Below are positions 54,936-64,000 of a stretch of 64,000 nucleotides of DNA, in pieces. A program made the translations under genes and the position numbers. This DNA comes from Psychrobacter sp. ANT_WB68 (GTDB lineage Bacteria; Pseudomonadota; Gammaproteobacteria; Pseudomonadales; Moraxellaceae). Within the stretch, counting starts at the first letter, position 1. Every line of letters begins with the position of its first letter. The DNA lies in the NCBI RefSeq assembly GCF_008369115.1, contig NZ_VOAZ01000001.1, positions 930,001 to 994,000 on the forward strand, read 5' to 3'. Under the pieces are notes generated by a model, which had not been told where the DNA came from, did not search any database, and saw only the letters and a program-made list of their open reading frames with translations.

Positions 54936-56372
54936 ATGGCAAAAAATAAAAGCAGTTATGTTTGTCAACATTGCGGTGCGCATTTCGGTAAGTGGGCAGG
55001 GCAATGTACAGATTGCGGCGAATGGAACAGTTTAGTTGAAGCGCCAAATGTCAGTATGCCACACCATAACAAAAATATGGCAAAACCTAATCCCAGTCGC
55101 GCCGTTTCTGGTAGTGCGGGGGCGCCCGCTGGAAACTACTCCGGTACACATAGTGCGGTCATGCCGCTCAATGCGGTGAGCGTAGGTTTAGATACCCGTT
55201 TACCAACAGGTATCAGTGAGTTTGATCGGGTATTGGGCGGCGGTTTGGTTGCCGGTTCTGTTGTATTGATAGGCGGTGACCCGGGTATTGGTAAATCGAC
55301 GATTCTATTGCAAACAGCAACTAATATGGCAAAAGCTGATTCATTGGCAGGTAGTGCGCTGTATGTGACTGGTGAGGAGTCGTTGGCACAGGTGGCTATG
55401 CGTGCAAAACGCTTAGATTTACCGGCTGATAGACTTCGTGTGCTCGCTGAAACCAATGTAGAGACTATTTGCGCTGCCTTGACGCAAGAGCAGCCAGCTA
55501 TTGCTATTATTGACTCGATTCAAACCATTTATACCGATGCGATCAATTCTGCACCGGGCGGTGTCAGTCAGATTCGAGAGTCGGCAGCTATTTTGACCCG
55601 CTATGCGAAGCAAACCGGTACGGCGTTGTTCTTAGTGGGGCATGTAACCAAAGAAGGCACGCTTGCTGGGCCACGTGTGCTTGAGCATATGGTCGATACG
55701 GTTTTATACTTTGAAGGTCAGTCTGACTCGCGTTTTCGCATGATACGCGCCGTCAAAAACCGTTTCGGCGCGGTGAACGAGTTAGGTATTTTTGGCATGA
55801 CTGATATGGGGCTTAAAGAGGTTGCCAATCCTTCAGCGATATTTTTGAGCCGTTATGACAAACCTGTGGCTGGCTCTGTGGTGATGGTAAGCCGCGAAGG
55901 TACTAGACCGCTACTGGTCGAAGTACAGGCCTTGGTTGATGATTCACAAGGCTCACCGAGACGTATGGCGTTGGGATTAGATTTTCAACGACTATCAATG
56001 CTGCTGGCGGTCATGCATCGCCATGGCGGTATCCATACTAGCGGACAAGACGTTTACGTCAACGTTGTTGGCGGCGTTAAGGTCATAGAAACAGGATCTG
56101 ATTTGGCAGTACTCTTGGCTTGTGCTTCTAGTATCAAAGAAAAGCCTTTACCGTCATCACTGGCCGTTTTTGGTGAAGTTGGTTTGTCTGGGGAGATCCG
56201 CCCTGTTCCCAATGGTCAAGAACGCTTAAAAGAAGCGATGAAGCATGGTTTTAAACACGCCATTATCCCTAAAGCCAATGCGCCTGTTAAAGATGCACCG
56301 CAGTTTAAAGGCATCAATGTGATTGCAGTAGAACGCTTAGACGATGCGATTGAAAGAGCATTCGAGTTATAA
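54936..56372 (+). CDS. radA: DNA repair protein RadA
   Basis: This 478-residue protein has an N-terminal zinc finger (Cys10, Cys13, Cys24, Cys27), a RecA-like core with Walker A GGDPGIGKST, the RadA-specific KNRFG motif, and a C-terminal Lon-like domain (VNVVGGVKVIETGSDLAVLLA, FGEVGLSGEIRPVPNG). RadA is a helicase-like partner in recombination branch migration. A Ser/Ala/Gly-rich linker after the finger (about 45-80) is longer than in E. coli. A terminator follows. Confidence 0.94.
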   Translation: MAKNKSSYVCQHCGAHFGKWAGQCTDCGEWNSLVEAPNVSMPHHNKNMAKPNPSRAVSGSAGAPAGNYSGTHSAVMPLNAVSVGLDTRLPTGISEFDRVLGGGLVAGSVVLIGGDPGIGKSTILLQTATNMAKADSLAGSALYVTGEESLAQVAMRAKRLDLPADRLRVLAETNVETICAALTQEQPAIAIIDSIQTIYTDAINSAPGGVSQIRESAAILTRYAKQTGTALFLVGHVTKEGTLAGPRVLEHMVDTVLYFEGQSDSRFRMIRAVKNRFGAVNELGIFGMTDMGLKEVANPSAIFLSRYDKPVAGSVVMVSREGTRPLLVEVQALVDDSQGSPRRMALGLDFQRLSMLLAVMHRHGGIHTSGQDVYVNVVGGVKVIETGSDLAVLLACASSIKEKPLPSSLAVFGEVGLSGEIRPVPNGQERLKEAMKHGFKHAIIPKANAPVKDAPQFKGINVIAVERLDDAIERAFEL

Positions 56373-56421
56373 TTATCTACAAACAAACTATCTAACACTC
56401 CTTACTGAACGTTAAACAATA

Positions 56422-56458
56422 AAAAAGCGCCTAACGTTGAATGAGTTAGGCGCTTTTT
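56422..56458. terminator. Bidirectional terminator between radA and rlpA
   Basis: AAAAAGCGCCTAAC (56422-56435) pairs perfectly with GTTAGGCGCTTTTT (56445-56458). Confidence 0.92.
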
Positions 56459-56552
56459 ATTTATATCTACAATACGACTCTAAGGAATTGTCGTCTTTAT
56501 CATACGAAACCGTTAAAGGCTTAAACCGCTAATGGTCTAAAACGTTGATGGT

Positions 56553-57173
56553 TTAAGAGGATGGGCCTGAAACACGTTCAATAGCAACGTTACCCACACC
56601 TTTACCCGTAATACCGAGTTTTTTGGCAGCACCGTAAGATAAATCTAAGACGCGATTGCCGTGGAATGGACCACGATCATTTACTTTAACGACCACGCTT
56701 TTACCATTGTTGTTATTGGTGACTTTGACGTAGCAGTTAAGGGGTAGTGAGCGGTGAGCAGCCGTTAAGCCATTCATATCAAAGGTCTCACCGCTAGCGG
56801 TTTTGCGACCATGAAACTGACGACCATACCAAGAGGCTAAGCCTGTTTGTTTAAATTTGCTGACAGAGTTAGACGCGACTGCTGTCAGGCGCTCTAAAAC
56901 GTCTTCGTCATTGGATACTTGTGCCGTGTCACTGGCTAACAGTGAGCTGCTCAGCGCTAATGAAGTAGGTTGGCGAGCAGACTTAACTAAGCTTGATGCG
57001 CCATCATGTTGACGACTCAGTTCACCTAGCACACGGTCGATACGGGAGGCGTTATCTTGCGAGACCATTGCAAGGGAGGTTTTTGATTCTACAGCATTTG
57101 CATTAGAAGCGATTGCAGAGCCAGCAAATAAAACTGCTGACATTGTAAGTAAACCAGATAAACGCTTATTCAT
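56553..57173 (-). CDS. rlpA: RlpA family septal/peptidoglycan protein
   Basis: The 206-residue protein has a signal peptide (ending SNANA) and a C-terminal double-psi beta-barrel: GLASWYGRQFHGRKTASGE, FDMNGLTAAHRSLP, and VVVKVNDRGPFHGNRVLDLSYGAAKKLG, with the conserved Glu, His and Asp. RlpA in Pseudomonas cuts denuded glycan strands at the septum. There is no SPOR domain, and no lipobox cysteine follows the signal, so it may be a free periplasmic protein. rodA lies upstream on the same strand but 957 bases away. Confidence 0.87.
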   Translation of the reverse strand: MNKRLSGLLTMSAVLFAGSAIASNANAVESKTSLAMVSQDNASRIDRVLGELSRQHDGASSLVKSARQPTSLALSSSLLASDTAQVSNDEDVLERLTAVASNSVSKFKQTGLASWYGRQFHGRKTASGETFDMNGLTAAHRSLPLNCYVKVTNNNNGKSVVVKVNDRGPFHGNRVLDLSYGAAKKLGITGKGVGNVAIERVSGPSS

Positions 57174-58130
57174 AAATACCTCTATAACTGATACATTAGA
57201 ACCTAACTCTAAAGAATCTTAGATTGAGCGAGACAACGTTAGACCAATCTAACAGTGCCGCAAACTCTAAAGCCTCTTTATCATCTGATGTTCTCATAAT
57301 GATAATAATAAATGCGGGCTTTTATAAGTTCAAACATATGGTAATTTTTCATTCCATCATCATAAGTGAGTAGGCGTTTATGATTTAGGTACAAATCACC
57401 AAACAGACTTATGACACGCTCAAATGATAGTTAACAATGTTAATTAAATAACGAATCAACCACTAAAATGGGATACTGATATTCGATAAAAAAACTTTCA
57501 CACAATGCTAAATTAATAAGGAGTTTAAAGACTATTACGTAGTACTTTGTTATTAAACCGTTAATTAAGTAGTGACTTTGAAAGTCCGAAATCTACAAGT
57601 TGCTAACTATACGGATGAGCTACAACGATAATATAATCGAATGATAACTTTGTTAGTAGCTATGTACGGGTTATGTATCATAGCTACAGTAAAACGAGGT
57701 TAACGCAATTATTTGTAAAAAACAAGCAATAAAACCTCTAAGTATCAATAGGTCTATATTAGATTTTTAATGGTTAATTACGGAGGGGATATTGAAGTAA
57801 TTTATATTAAAATCAATAACTTGTTTTTATATATAAGTTGTTGATGTTAGGGTTTTTATGACAATCTGTGTAGCATTGGTTACAAATAAAGGCACGTTAA
57901 GACAGTAAATAGTGGCTTGATTTTAGATATTCTGTCGTGATGTTAGCTTAACGAGTACGATGAGTTTTGCTTGGATTTACCCATTAATTTATTAATTAAT
58001 AATGTGATAAATAACTTTATAGGATGTTTAGTAGCTTGGGTAGTTACTTATTTTAGCGAAAGCTAAGACCGCTATTAAGCATAAAAATTGCTATAAAAAA
58101 CTCACCTGATAAGTTGTTTAAAAAACAGCG
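57174..58130. other. 957-base gene-free gap between rodA and rlpA, with inverted repeats
   Basis: AT-rich and without a convincing ORF or tRNA. Two inverted repeats stand out. GTAGCTATG (57656-57664) pairs with CATAGCTAC (57679-57687). TCAATAACTT (57813-57822) pairs with AAGTTGTTGA (57835-57844) with one wobble. TTAGC-GAAA-GCTAA at 58053-58066 is a short stem with a GNRA-type loop. The rlpA promoter is expected at the left end. A small RNA, a decayed gene or plain spacer are all possible. Confidence 0.5.
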
Positions 58131-59273
58131 TTAGTCAGATTTATGAGTATGGATTGACATTAATAAGCCGAAACCAGCCATCAAAGTAACGATGGCCGTA
58201 CCGCCATAACTAATAAAAGGTAAGGGTACACCGACGACCGGTAGAATGCCGCCTACCATACCGACATTGACGAAGACATAGACAAAAAAGGACATGGCAA
58301 TCGCGCCTGCCAATAATCGACTGTATGTGTCAGGATGAGTGAAAGCGATATATAAAGCACGAGTCAGCACGCATGCATAAATAGATATGAGTAATATCAC
58401 ACCGAACAAGCCAAATTCTTCAGAAAATGCGGCAATGATAAAGTCAGTATGACCTTCTGGTAAAAAATGTAGATGAGACTGTGTGCCTTCTAGATATCCT
58501 TTTCCGGTGAGACCGCCTGCACCGATCGCTGTTTTGGATTGAATGATATTCCAGCCAGCCCCTTGTACGTCAGCCTCAGGATTAAATAAGGTTAAGACGC
58601 GCGTACGTTGGTAATCATGTAATAAGAAGTTCCAAGCGAAGGCGATAAGTGGCACTGCCAAAGCCGCCGCACTCGCAATCAATCGCCATGATAGGCCAGC
58701 TAAAAACAACACGAAGATGCCACTGGCTGCGACCAATAATGAAGTGCCAAGGTCAGGCTCTTTAGCGATTAATAATACAGGCACCACTATTAACGCCAAA
58801 GTGATGGCAATGCTTGATAATGATGGCGGTAAGTCCCGTTTGGATAAAAACCACGCACACATCATGGGCATGCCAAGTTTCATAAACTCTGAAGGCTGTA
58901 CACTGCCAAATCCTGGTAAATTAATCCAGCGCTGTGCACCCATACGCACCTCACCAATGATATCAACCAGTACCAATAAAATCAGTCCTAACACATAAAA
59001 GATGGGTGTGAAAGTACGATAGAGGCTAGGTGGTATCTGTGCCATGATAAACATCACCGTAAAGGCAACGCTGTAGCTGATTATTTGGCGTATGACCATG
59101 TCGCTATCTTGACCGGCTGCGCTATATAAAATCGTCAAACCAATACAGCAAACCGTTAATAGTAGTAGGGTCAGCCATGGATCAATATGAGTACGTTGCC
59201 ATAGCGTCGGCGCATGACCTTGACCTAAATGATGGCTCTGACGTGAAAAACGGTATTGCGGGTTAGGAGACAT
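58131..59273 (-). CDS. rodA: Rod shape-determining SEDS glycosyltransferase RodA
   Basis: The 380-residue inner membrane protein has about ten spans and the SEDS signatures GSVQPSEFMKLGMPMM near 123-138, KEPDLGTSLLV near 170-180, and the C-terminal FISYGGTAIVTLMAGFGLLMSI. RodA polymerises peptidoglycan during cell elongation together with PBP2. The N-terminal 30 residues are polar and cytoplasmic. No PBP2 gene adjoins within the window on its upstream side. Identity as RodA rather than FtsW rests on length and its relation to rlpA. Confidence 0.92.
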   Translation of the reverse strand: MSPNPQYRFSRQSHHLGQGHAPTLWQRTHIDPWLTLLLLTVCCIGLTILYSAAGQDSDMVIRQIISYSVAFTVMFIMAQIPPSLYRTFTPIFYVLGLILLVLVDIIGEVRMGAQRWINLPGFGSVQPSEFMKLGMPMMCAWFLSKRDLPPSLSSIAITLALIVVPVLLIAKEPDLGTSLLVAASGIFVLFLAGLSWRLIASAAALAVPLIAFAWNFLLHDYQRTRVLTLFNPEADVQGAGWNIIQSKTAIGAGGLTGKGYLEGTQSHLHFLPEGHTDFIIAAFSEEFGLFGVILLISIYACVLTRALYIAFTHPDTYSRLLAGAIAMSFFVYVFVNVGMVGGILPVVGVPLPFISYGGTAIVTLMAGFGLLMSIHTHKSD

Positions 59274-59536
59274 AGGCAGAATGTGACTGGCAGTTGGTGT
59301 GAAAGAAAAGTCTGGCTTGACAGATAGTAAGTAAGCAATCAGCGATTATAAGGCGTTCATTCAACCGGATAATAGCGAATAAATTAACTTGCCAGTAATA
59401 AAGTAACGTTAATATTAACATTATAAGGATAAGTGTTAATAACGAATGGGTGACCGCTGATTCGTTGCGATAGTTTAGCCTGCTTGCTTAAAATTTGATA
59501 GTATCGATAAAACGTTTTTAGCGGTAGTTTCTTATA

Positions 59537-60526
59537 ATGATAAAGACAAAAAAATCTGTTTATAGGCAAATCTATAAGCCTATTATAGCCCTATGTATTT
59601 GTACCAGCAGTGTCTCTGCTTATGCCGCTATTATAAGTGACAATAGTGAGCGCCGCATTCAGATCCGTCATGGCAGTAGCACTATGGATAGCACTTCCAA
59701 CGCCTATATCACGCCTGCTAGAAATAACGCTAGTCAAGGAAGTGCCTATAGTGGTGGCGTGACTATATTAAGCGAGGGTAGAAGTGGGTCAAATGGCTTA
59801 GGCAGCGACAGTATGCAAGGCCTCATTCAACAAAAACAGCGTGAATTTAATTTTGATAGTGGTTTATCGATAGAAGAGAGCAAGCGCGTCATTACCAATA
59901 AAGTTACGCCACGTTATAACACCACTTATAGTACTGGTAATAATAACTTCGGAAATAGTAATTATAATGATTTTACCAGTATGGACTTTAATACCTGGCT
60001 AAATAGTAATAGCTATCGCGCCGAGCAAGTGGCCAACTATCAGCGCTATTTAAGCTCACGAGTGGGGGCACGAAATGTGCCGCCTTTATCGCAGCTACTG
60101 ACAACCGCTCGTAGCTGGGATAAATGTGGCTATGAGCCTTATCAGCTACCACCGCAGGAACTATGGGCAAATATTGTGCCGACATTACAGCTCTACAGCC
60201 AGCTAAAAACCCAAGGGATTTTACCTCCTAATACTGAGATACGTTCAGTGTATCGCAGTCCAGGGCTGAATGACTGTGCGGGCGGGGCAGGTGCTAGTAA
60301 GCATATGACCGCAGGTGCCATGGATATTTGGGTGCCTGAATATGAAGGTAGTCCATGGCAGCTGAGTCAAATGCAAGACAGCTTATGCGAGTTTTGGCAA
60401 TATCAAGGTCAGTCTCATAGGTTTGGGCTAGGATTATACTCTACGGGCGCTATTCATCTTGATACCGATGGTTATCGTAAATGGGGCTTTAACCATGCCA
60501 GTAGCAGCTCTGCTTGCCGCTATTAA
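59537..60526 (+). CDS. Secreted M15 family peptidase (peptidoglycan D,D-carboxypeptidase-like)
   Basis: The 329-residue product has a signal peptide (ending SVSAYA near residue 30), a long Ser/Asn/Gly-rich region to about residue 160, and a C-terminal M15-type domain. The zinc ligands His256 and Asp263 (SKHMTAGAMDIW) and His307 (IHLDTDGY) are in family order. Such enzymes trim peptidoglycan peptides in the periplasm. Its neighbours rodA and rlpA also act on the cell wall. The exact bond cut cannot be read. Confidence 0.8.
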   Translation: MIKTKKSVYRQIYKPIIALCICTSSVSAYAAIISDNSERRIQIRHGSSTMDSTSNAYITPARNNASQGSAYSGGVTILSEGRSGSNGLGSDSMQGLIQQKQREFNFDSGLSIEESKRVITNKVTPRYNTTYSTGNNNFGNSNYNDFTSMDFNTWLNSNSYRAEQVANYQRYLSSRVGARNVPPLSQLLTTARSWDKCGYEPYQLPPQELWANIVPTLQLYSQLKTQGILPPNTEIRSVYRSPGLNDCAGGAGASKHMTAGAMDIWVPEYEGSPWQLSQMQDSLCEFWQYQGQSHRFGLGLYSTGAIHLDTDGYRKWGFNHASSSSACRY

Positions 60527-60550
60527 TGCAATAAGCTGGATGTAAAATGT

Positions 60551-60593
60551 AAAACAAGCTCAGTCAGTAATATTTACTGACTGAGCTTGTTTT
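60551..60593. terminator. Long-stem bidirectional terminator after the M15 gene
   Basis: Two perfect 20-base arms (60551-60570 and 60574-60593) enclose TAT. The A and T runs at the ends suit the convergent M15 and M16 genes. Confidence 0.92.
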
Positions 60594-60678
60594 TTGAGCT
60601 TTTTTTTATAAATTATTAATGAAAGCATAGCAGAACTTAATCGATATGTTTAAACGCCTGCAAAAAAGGCTGTTAGGT

Positions 60679-62262
60679 TTATGGCTTTTTCTTAGACTTC
60701 TTCTCTTCCCACGGGTTGTCTTGTCCGACAGTGACGATTAAAAAGTCATCGGGTTTTAGCGTATCGCGTAAGGTTTGATTGACCTCTGACAATTTGACCT
60801 GTTCGATACGATTGACATAATTGGTCAAGTAGCTGGTAGGGAGCTGATAAAAATTCATCATGCCAAGGAGGCTGTTGATTCCCGCATTACTGGCAAAACC
60901 CATCGGGAAACTGTTTTTTAAATTATCCGTCGTTAACCTCATCTCATCACTGGTAATACCTTTATCTAACGTCTCATTAATCACGTCTAAGCTGGCATCA
61001 ATTGCGGCTCGCGCTTTATCATTACGGGTTGAAAAACCAATCTGATAAGGCCCACGCGCTAGCATCGGGTTCATTGAACCTGAAATGCCATAGGTATAAC
61101 CAAGGTTTTGCCTGATTTCAGTCATCAAGCGCGCATTAAAATCGCCCCCTGCTAGCACTTCATTACCGACGGCAAAGTTGGTTTGTTTTTGCTGTGCTTG
61201 GGTATCAGTGGCACGCTTATCGCCCAATTGCCCCATTAATACCGTGGTTTGGGTACTAGGAAACGGAATATGGATGTGCTGAGATTGGGTCAGCGGTTTT
61301 GGCTCAGGTAAGATAGTCGCGGCTTGACCAGCTGGTAAGTCTGCTGTTATCTCCTCAGCCAACTGCTTTGCTTGTGCCAAAGTCAAATTACCGGTCATGG
61401 CAAGCGAAGCATTTGCGGCGACTAGATAGCGGTTTTTAAAATCGATTAGCTGTTGTCTTGTGATGTTAGGGACTGTTTCTAGTGTACCAACCGATGGATG
61501 GGCGTAAGGATGGTCGCCATAGAGTGCCTTGCTAAAGGCGATACTAGCAAGACTATTGGGGTCTTGTTTCTGCTGTTGCAAACCGACCAATAAGCGTGCT
61601 TTGTTACGGGCCAAGATTTGCTCATCAAAGCTGGGTTCAGTGAGCATTTGGGTCATTAAATCGATAGCAGGTAATAAGTGCTTATCGTCAGATAAGCTAC
61701 GCAACGAGACAGTAAACATGTCTTTATAAGCGCTGCTACTTAGATTAATACCCAAGGTTTCTACCGCCCGCGTGAATTCATTTTCGTCTAAGCGTTTGGA
61801 GCCTTGTTCAAGCATCGTCGCGGTCATATTGGCGATACCAAAGCCTGACTTACTAATACTGCCATCACGCGCACTACCAGCATTAAAGCGTAAATCAATA
61901 TCGACAATGGGTAAGGTAGTCGTCGGTACAAAAAGTACAGAAACCCCTGCTTTGGTCTTAAAGGTCTGAATCTTTGGGACAGTGACTTTTAAAGGTTTGG
62001 CATCGACAAGACTGCTAAGCTTAGATAGAGCGGCAATAGGGGCGCTGGTATCGACTGCTGCGGGCGTACGAGTATCTTCGCCATCCGCTATATCTGCCTG
62101 CGCTATGGTGGTCAATGTCATCATCCCCAAAAATACACCGGCACTCAGATAAGATAGCTGCTTAAAACGAGGCTTGAATTTGGGTTTTGTGAGTGCTGTT
62201 GGTTTGATGGATGATGTTAAAGCGGGCTTTTTTGTTTTCATGAGAAAAGGTGTCTGAGTCAT
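60679..62262 (-). CDS. M16 peptidase-like protein lacking the zinc motif
   Basis: The 527-residue protein has a long signal region (hydrophobic SYLSAGVFLGMMTLTTIAQA to about residue 55) and two M16 domains. Where active M16 proteases have HxxEH, this one reads GIANMTATMLEQG, so it should not bind zinc. The second-domain signature RQNLGYTYGISG is kept. Such inactive members form a complex with an active M16 partner, as in mitochondrial and bacterial pairs. It is downstream of the active gene, 66 bases away, most likely co-transcribed. MKTKK at codon 8 is an alternative start. Confidence 0.88.
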   Translation of the reverse strand: MTQTPFLMKTKKPALTSSIKPTALTKPKFKPRFKQLSYLSAGVFLGMMTLTTIAQADIADGEDTRTPAAVDTSAPIAALSKLSSLVDAKPLKVTVPKIQTFKTKAGVSVLFVPTTTLPIVDIDLRFNAGSARDGSISKSGFGIANMTATMLEQGSKRLDENEFTRAVETLGINLSSSAYKDMFTVSLRSLSDDKHLLPAIDLMTQMLTEPSFDEQILARNKARLLVGLQQQKQDPNSLASIAFSKALYGDHPYAHPSVGTLETVPNITRQQLIDFKNRYLVAANASLAMTGNLTLAQAKQLAEEITADLPAGQAATILPEPKPLTQSQHIHIPFPSTQTTVLMGQLGDKRATDTQAQQKQTNFAVGNEVLAGGDFNARLMTEIRQNLGYTYGISGSMNPMLARGPYQIGFSTRNDKARAAIDASLDVINETLDKGITSDEMRLTTDNLKNSFPMGFASNAGINSLLGMMNFYQLPTSYLTNYVNRIEQVKLSEVNQTLRDTLKPDDFLIVTVGQDNPWEEKKSKKKP

Positions 62263-62328
62263 GTCTTTCTTCTTATTAATGTCACGAATATTGGGTTCTT
62301 ACTAAGATAACTGAATCGCATAGTGATG

Positions 62329-63906
62329 TTATTTAGCTTTGCTCGCCGTCTCTTTATTAGCATCGTCTTTGCTAGCGGTATTTTTACTAGTCTTATCTTG
62401 GCTGACTTTATCTATATTGGCAGTCTCTTTAGGCGGGATAATATGCATCACCGTTAAATTGTCTTTCACCAAATATTTTTTGCTTGCCGCTTGGATATCT
62501 TTAATCGTCACGCTATCAAGCTTGGTTGGCAATTTAGCCAACAGCCTATCGTCAAGACCGATAGATTGTAGTGATCCAATCATACGTGCCTGACCTTCCA
62601 TGCTGTCCTGTGCGTACACCAGACCAGTGACGGTGTTGGTTTTGGCGCGCTCAATCTCATCAGCAGCAATCGGGTCGGTAGAAAGCTTATTAATCTCATT
62701 AATAACGGCTTGTTGTGCATGCGCTAAGCTGACGCCTTCACGCGGGGTTGCTTGTATCAAAAACAGTCCATCGCCGCGATCAAGCAAATCATAAGAGGTA
62801 CCCACTGTGGTGAGTAACCCTTGTTCGCGTACCAGTCTGCTCTCGAGACGTGCTGATAGACCACCATCTAGCACATCTTGCGCAAGCGAGAGGGCATAAG
62901 CTTGCTTTTCATTATCAGCGCCCGCTGTCACTAGACTGGGCACGTTATAACCCATCAGTAAAACCGGCACTTGTACCGCTTGTTCAGATTCTACTTGCTG
63001 ATAACCGCGGAACCCCTTTTGATTGACTGCAGGACGCTTGGGTAATGCACTTGGTTTTAGCTCACCAAAGTAACGTTTGACCTGAGTTAAGACGTCGTTT
63101 GGCTCGACATCTCCTACGATGACTAAGGTGGCATTATTGGGTGCGTACCATGTTTTATACCAGTCTTTTAAATCAGCAAGAGTGATTGATTCAAGCTCGG
63201 CCATCGGTCCGATGACCGATTCACCTTTGGGGCTGTTCGGCATGGCAAGCAAGCGAAAGGACTCATAAGCTTTGGCAAGAGGATTGTCATCAGTACGCTG
63301 ACGACGTTCTTCCATGACCACTTGATGTTCTTTGACAAATTCTTTGTTATCAAAAACTAAATTGGTCATACGATCCGCTTCAAGCTCTAAAGCTAAAGGA
63401 AAGCGGTTGGCCGGGAAAAGCTCGTAATAACCGGTATAATCGTAACTGGTAAAGGCATTATTAACGCCGCCAAACTTAGCAATTAAACGCTCATAGTCGT
63501 CGCTTGACACATTAGTAGTGCCTTTAAACATCATATGCTCGAGCACATGAGAGATACCGCCTTTATCAAGTGGCTCATCTGCTGACCCGACGCGATACCA
63601 AATCTGTGTCATCACTACAGGCGCGCGGTGGTCTTCTTTTACCACTACTTTTAAACCATTTGCTAACTGATACTCATGGCGACCGGACATATCCATGGTC
63701 AGCGCTGACGATTGCTCAGCATCTTTAACCGCTTGGTTTTTATTCACTAACTCTGTAGTCGCGGCATTTTCAATAGCGGCAACTTTATTCGCCGAAGAAA
63801 CAGCATTAGTTTGGCAAGCAGCAAGAGTAGTTGCTATGGCTAAAGCGCAGGCTAGGCGTAAAGAGTTAGCAGATAATGATAAAGACAGTGATAAAGGTAG
63901 TGACAT
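62329..63906 (-). CDS. M16 zinc protease, predicted lipoprotein
   Basis: This 525-residue protein has an N-terminal signal with lipobox LAAC, placing the lipidated cysteine at 31. The zinc motif HVLEH (His120, Glu123, His124) is intact, with Glu199/Glu200 about 76 residues on as the third ligand. The first-domain EADRMTNL and the C-terminal half follow the M16B pattern. The last 25 residues are Lys/Ala/Ser-rich. It is probably an envelope protease acting together with the inactive partner encoded next. Confidence 0.9.
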   Translation of the reverse strand: MSLPLSLSLSLSANSLRLACALAIATTLAACQTNAVSSANKVAAIENAATTELVNKNQAVKDAEQSSALTMDMSGRHEYQLANGLKVVVKEDHRAPVVMTQIWYRVGSADEPLDKGGISHVLEHMMFKGTTNVSSDDYERLIAKFGGVNNAFTSYDYTGYYELFPANRFPLALELEADRMTNLVFDNKEFVKEHQVVMEERRQRTDDNPLAKAYESFRLLAMPNSPKGESVIGPMAELESITLADLKDWYKTWYAPNNATLVIVGDVEPNDVLTQVKRYFGELKPSALPKRPAVNQKGFRGYQQVESEQAVQVPVLLMGYNVPSLVTAGADNEKQAYALSLAQDVLDGGLSARLESRLVREQGLLTTVGTSYDLLDRGDGLFLIQATPREGVSLAHAQQAVINEINKLSTDPIAADEIERAKTNTVTGLVYAQDSMEGQARMIGSLQSIGLDDRLLAKLPTKLDSVTIKDIQAASKKYLVKDNLTVMHIIPPKETANIDKVSQDKTSKNTASKDDANKETASKAK

Positions 63907-64000
63907 GATGTGTTCTACTTATATAAAAAGACAGCGGGTAAGTGACTGATTTATAAAATGAGCAGTGTGCATATTAAGGCGTACATTAGTATGAGCCTTT

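Overview
The window looks like a chromosomal segment of a Psychrobacter-like gammaproteobacterium (Moraxellaceae). The reasons are moderate-to-low GC with AT-rich spacers, an Hfq with a long glycine-rich tail, a lipase/polyester hydrolase resembling Moraxella Lip1, stand-alone carboxynorspermidine genes, and overall protein similarity to that group. This is inferred from recognition alone; no database was searched. No rRNA, tRNA, CRISPR array, insertion sequence, prophage or integration site was seen.

Layout. (1) 1-4603: an aldehyde/electrophile-handling group (MDR reductase, YqhD-type alcohol dehydrogenase, NemR-like TetR repressor, aldehyde dehydrogenase) with two copies of a TAGAC-N5-GTCTA palindrome in the control regions. 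(2) 4604-9000: small proteins, a DASH-type cryptochrome with a DUF3429 membrane protein, and a hydrolase-like lipoprotein. (3) 9066-11047: a nitric-oxide response pair (nnrS and an NsrR-like regulator with an unusual insert), with a classic NsrR box before nnrS. (4) 11134-14761: an MBL-like protein, a PETase-like secreted hydrolase and an MFS transporter. (5) 15109-26425: a valine/isobutyrate/propionate catabolic cluster (acyl-CoA ligase, prpE, mmsA, isobutyryl-CoA dehydrogenase, enoyl-CoA hydratase, 3-hydroxyisobutyryl-CoA hydrolase, mmsB, IclR regulator). Together these turn isobutyryl-CoA into propionyl-CoA. (6) 27022-38110: an abundant-looking outer membrane protein, a phosphopantetheinyl transferase, pal, pepN, DAHP synthase, lpxB-rnhB and a DUF924 protein. 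(7) 38287-41065: carboxynorspermidine decarboxylase and dehydrogenase, for polyamine synthesis. (8) 41228-44729: htpX, a methyltransferase-like membrane protein, a DHCW cupin, a PhzF-like protein, a YnfA-like protein and a 40-residue basic protein. (9) 45121-50443: queD-like, tsaE, mutL, miaA and hfq. (10) 50809-56372: kdsD-kdsC-lptC-lptA-lptB (Kdo synthesis and LPS transport), then radA. (11) 56553-63906: rlpA, rodA, an M15 peptidase and a pair of M16 peptidases.

Most of the window is ordinary housekeeping and catabolism. The items most worth a second look are the PETase-like hydrolase with an extra disulfide signature, the NsrR-like protein with about 48 extra residues between its cluster cysteines, the shared operator of the aldehyde group, a short (Ala-Gln)5 repeat ORF before a lipoprotein gene, two short proteins (31 and 40 residues), and a 957-base gene-free gap with inverted repeats between rodA and rlpA. 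I did not find a clearly new multi-gene system.
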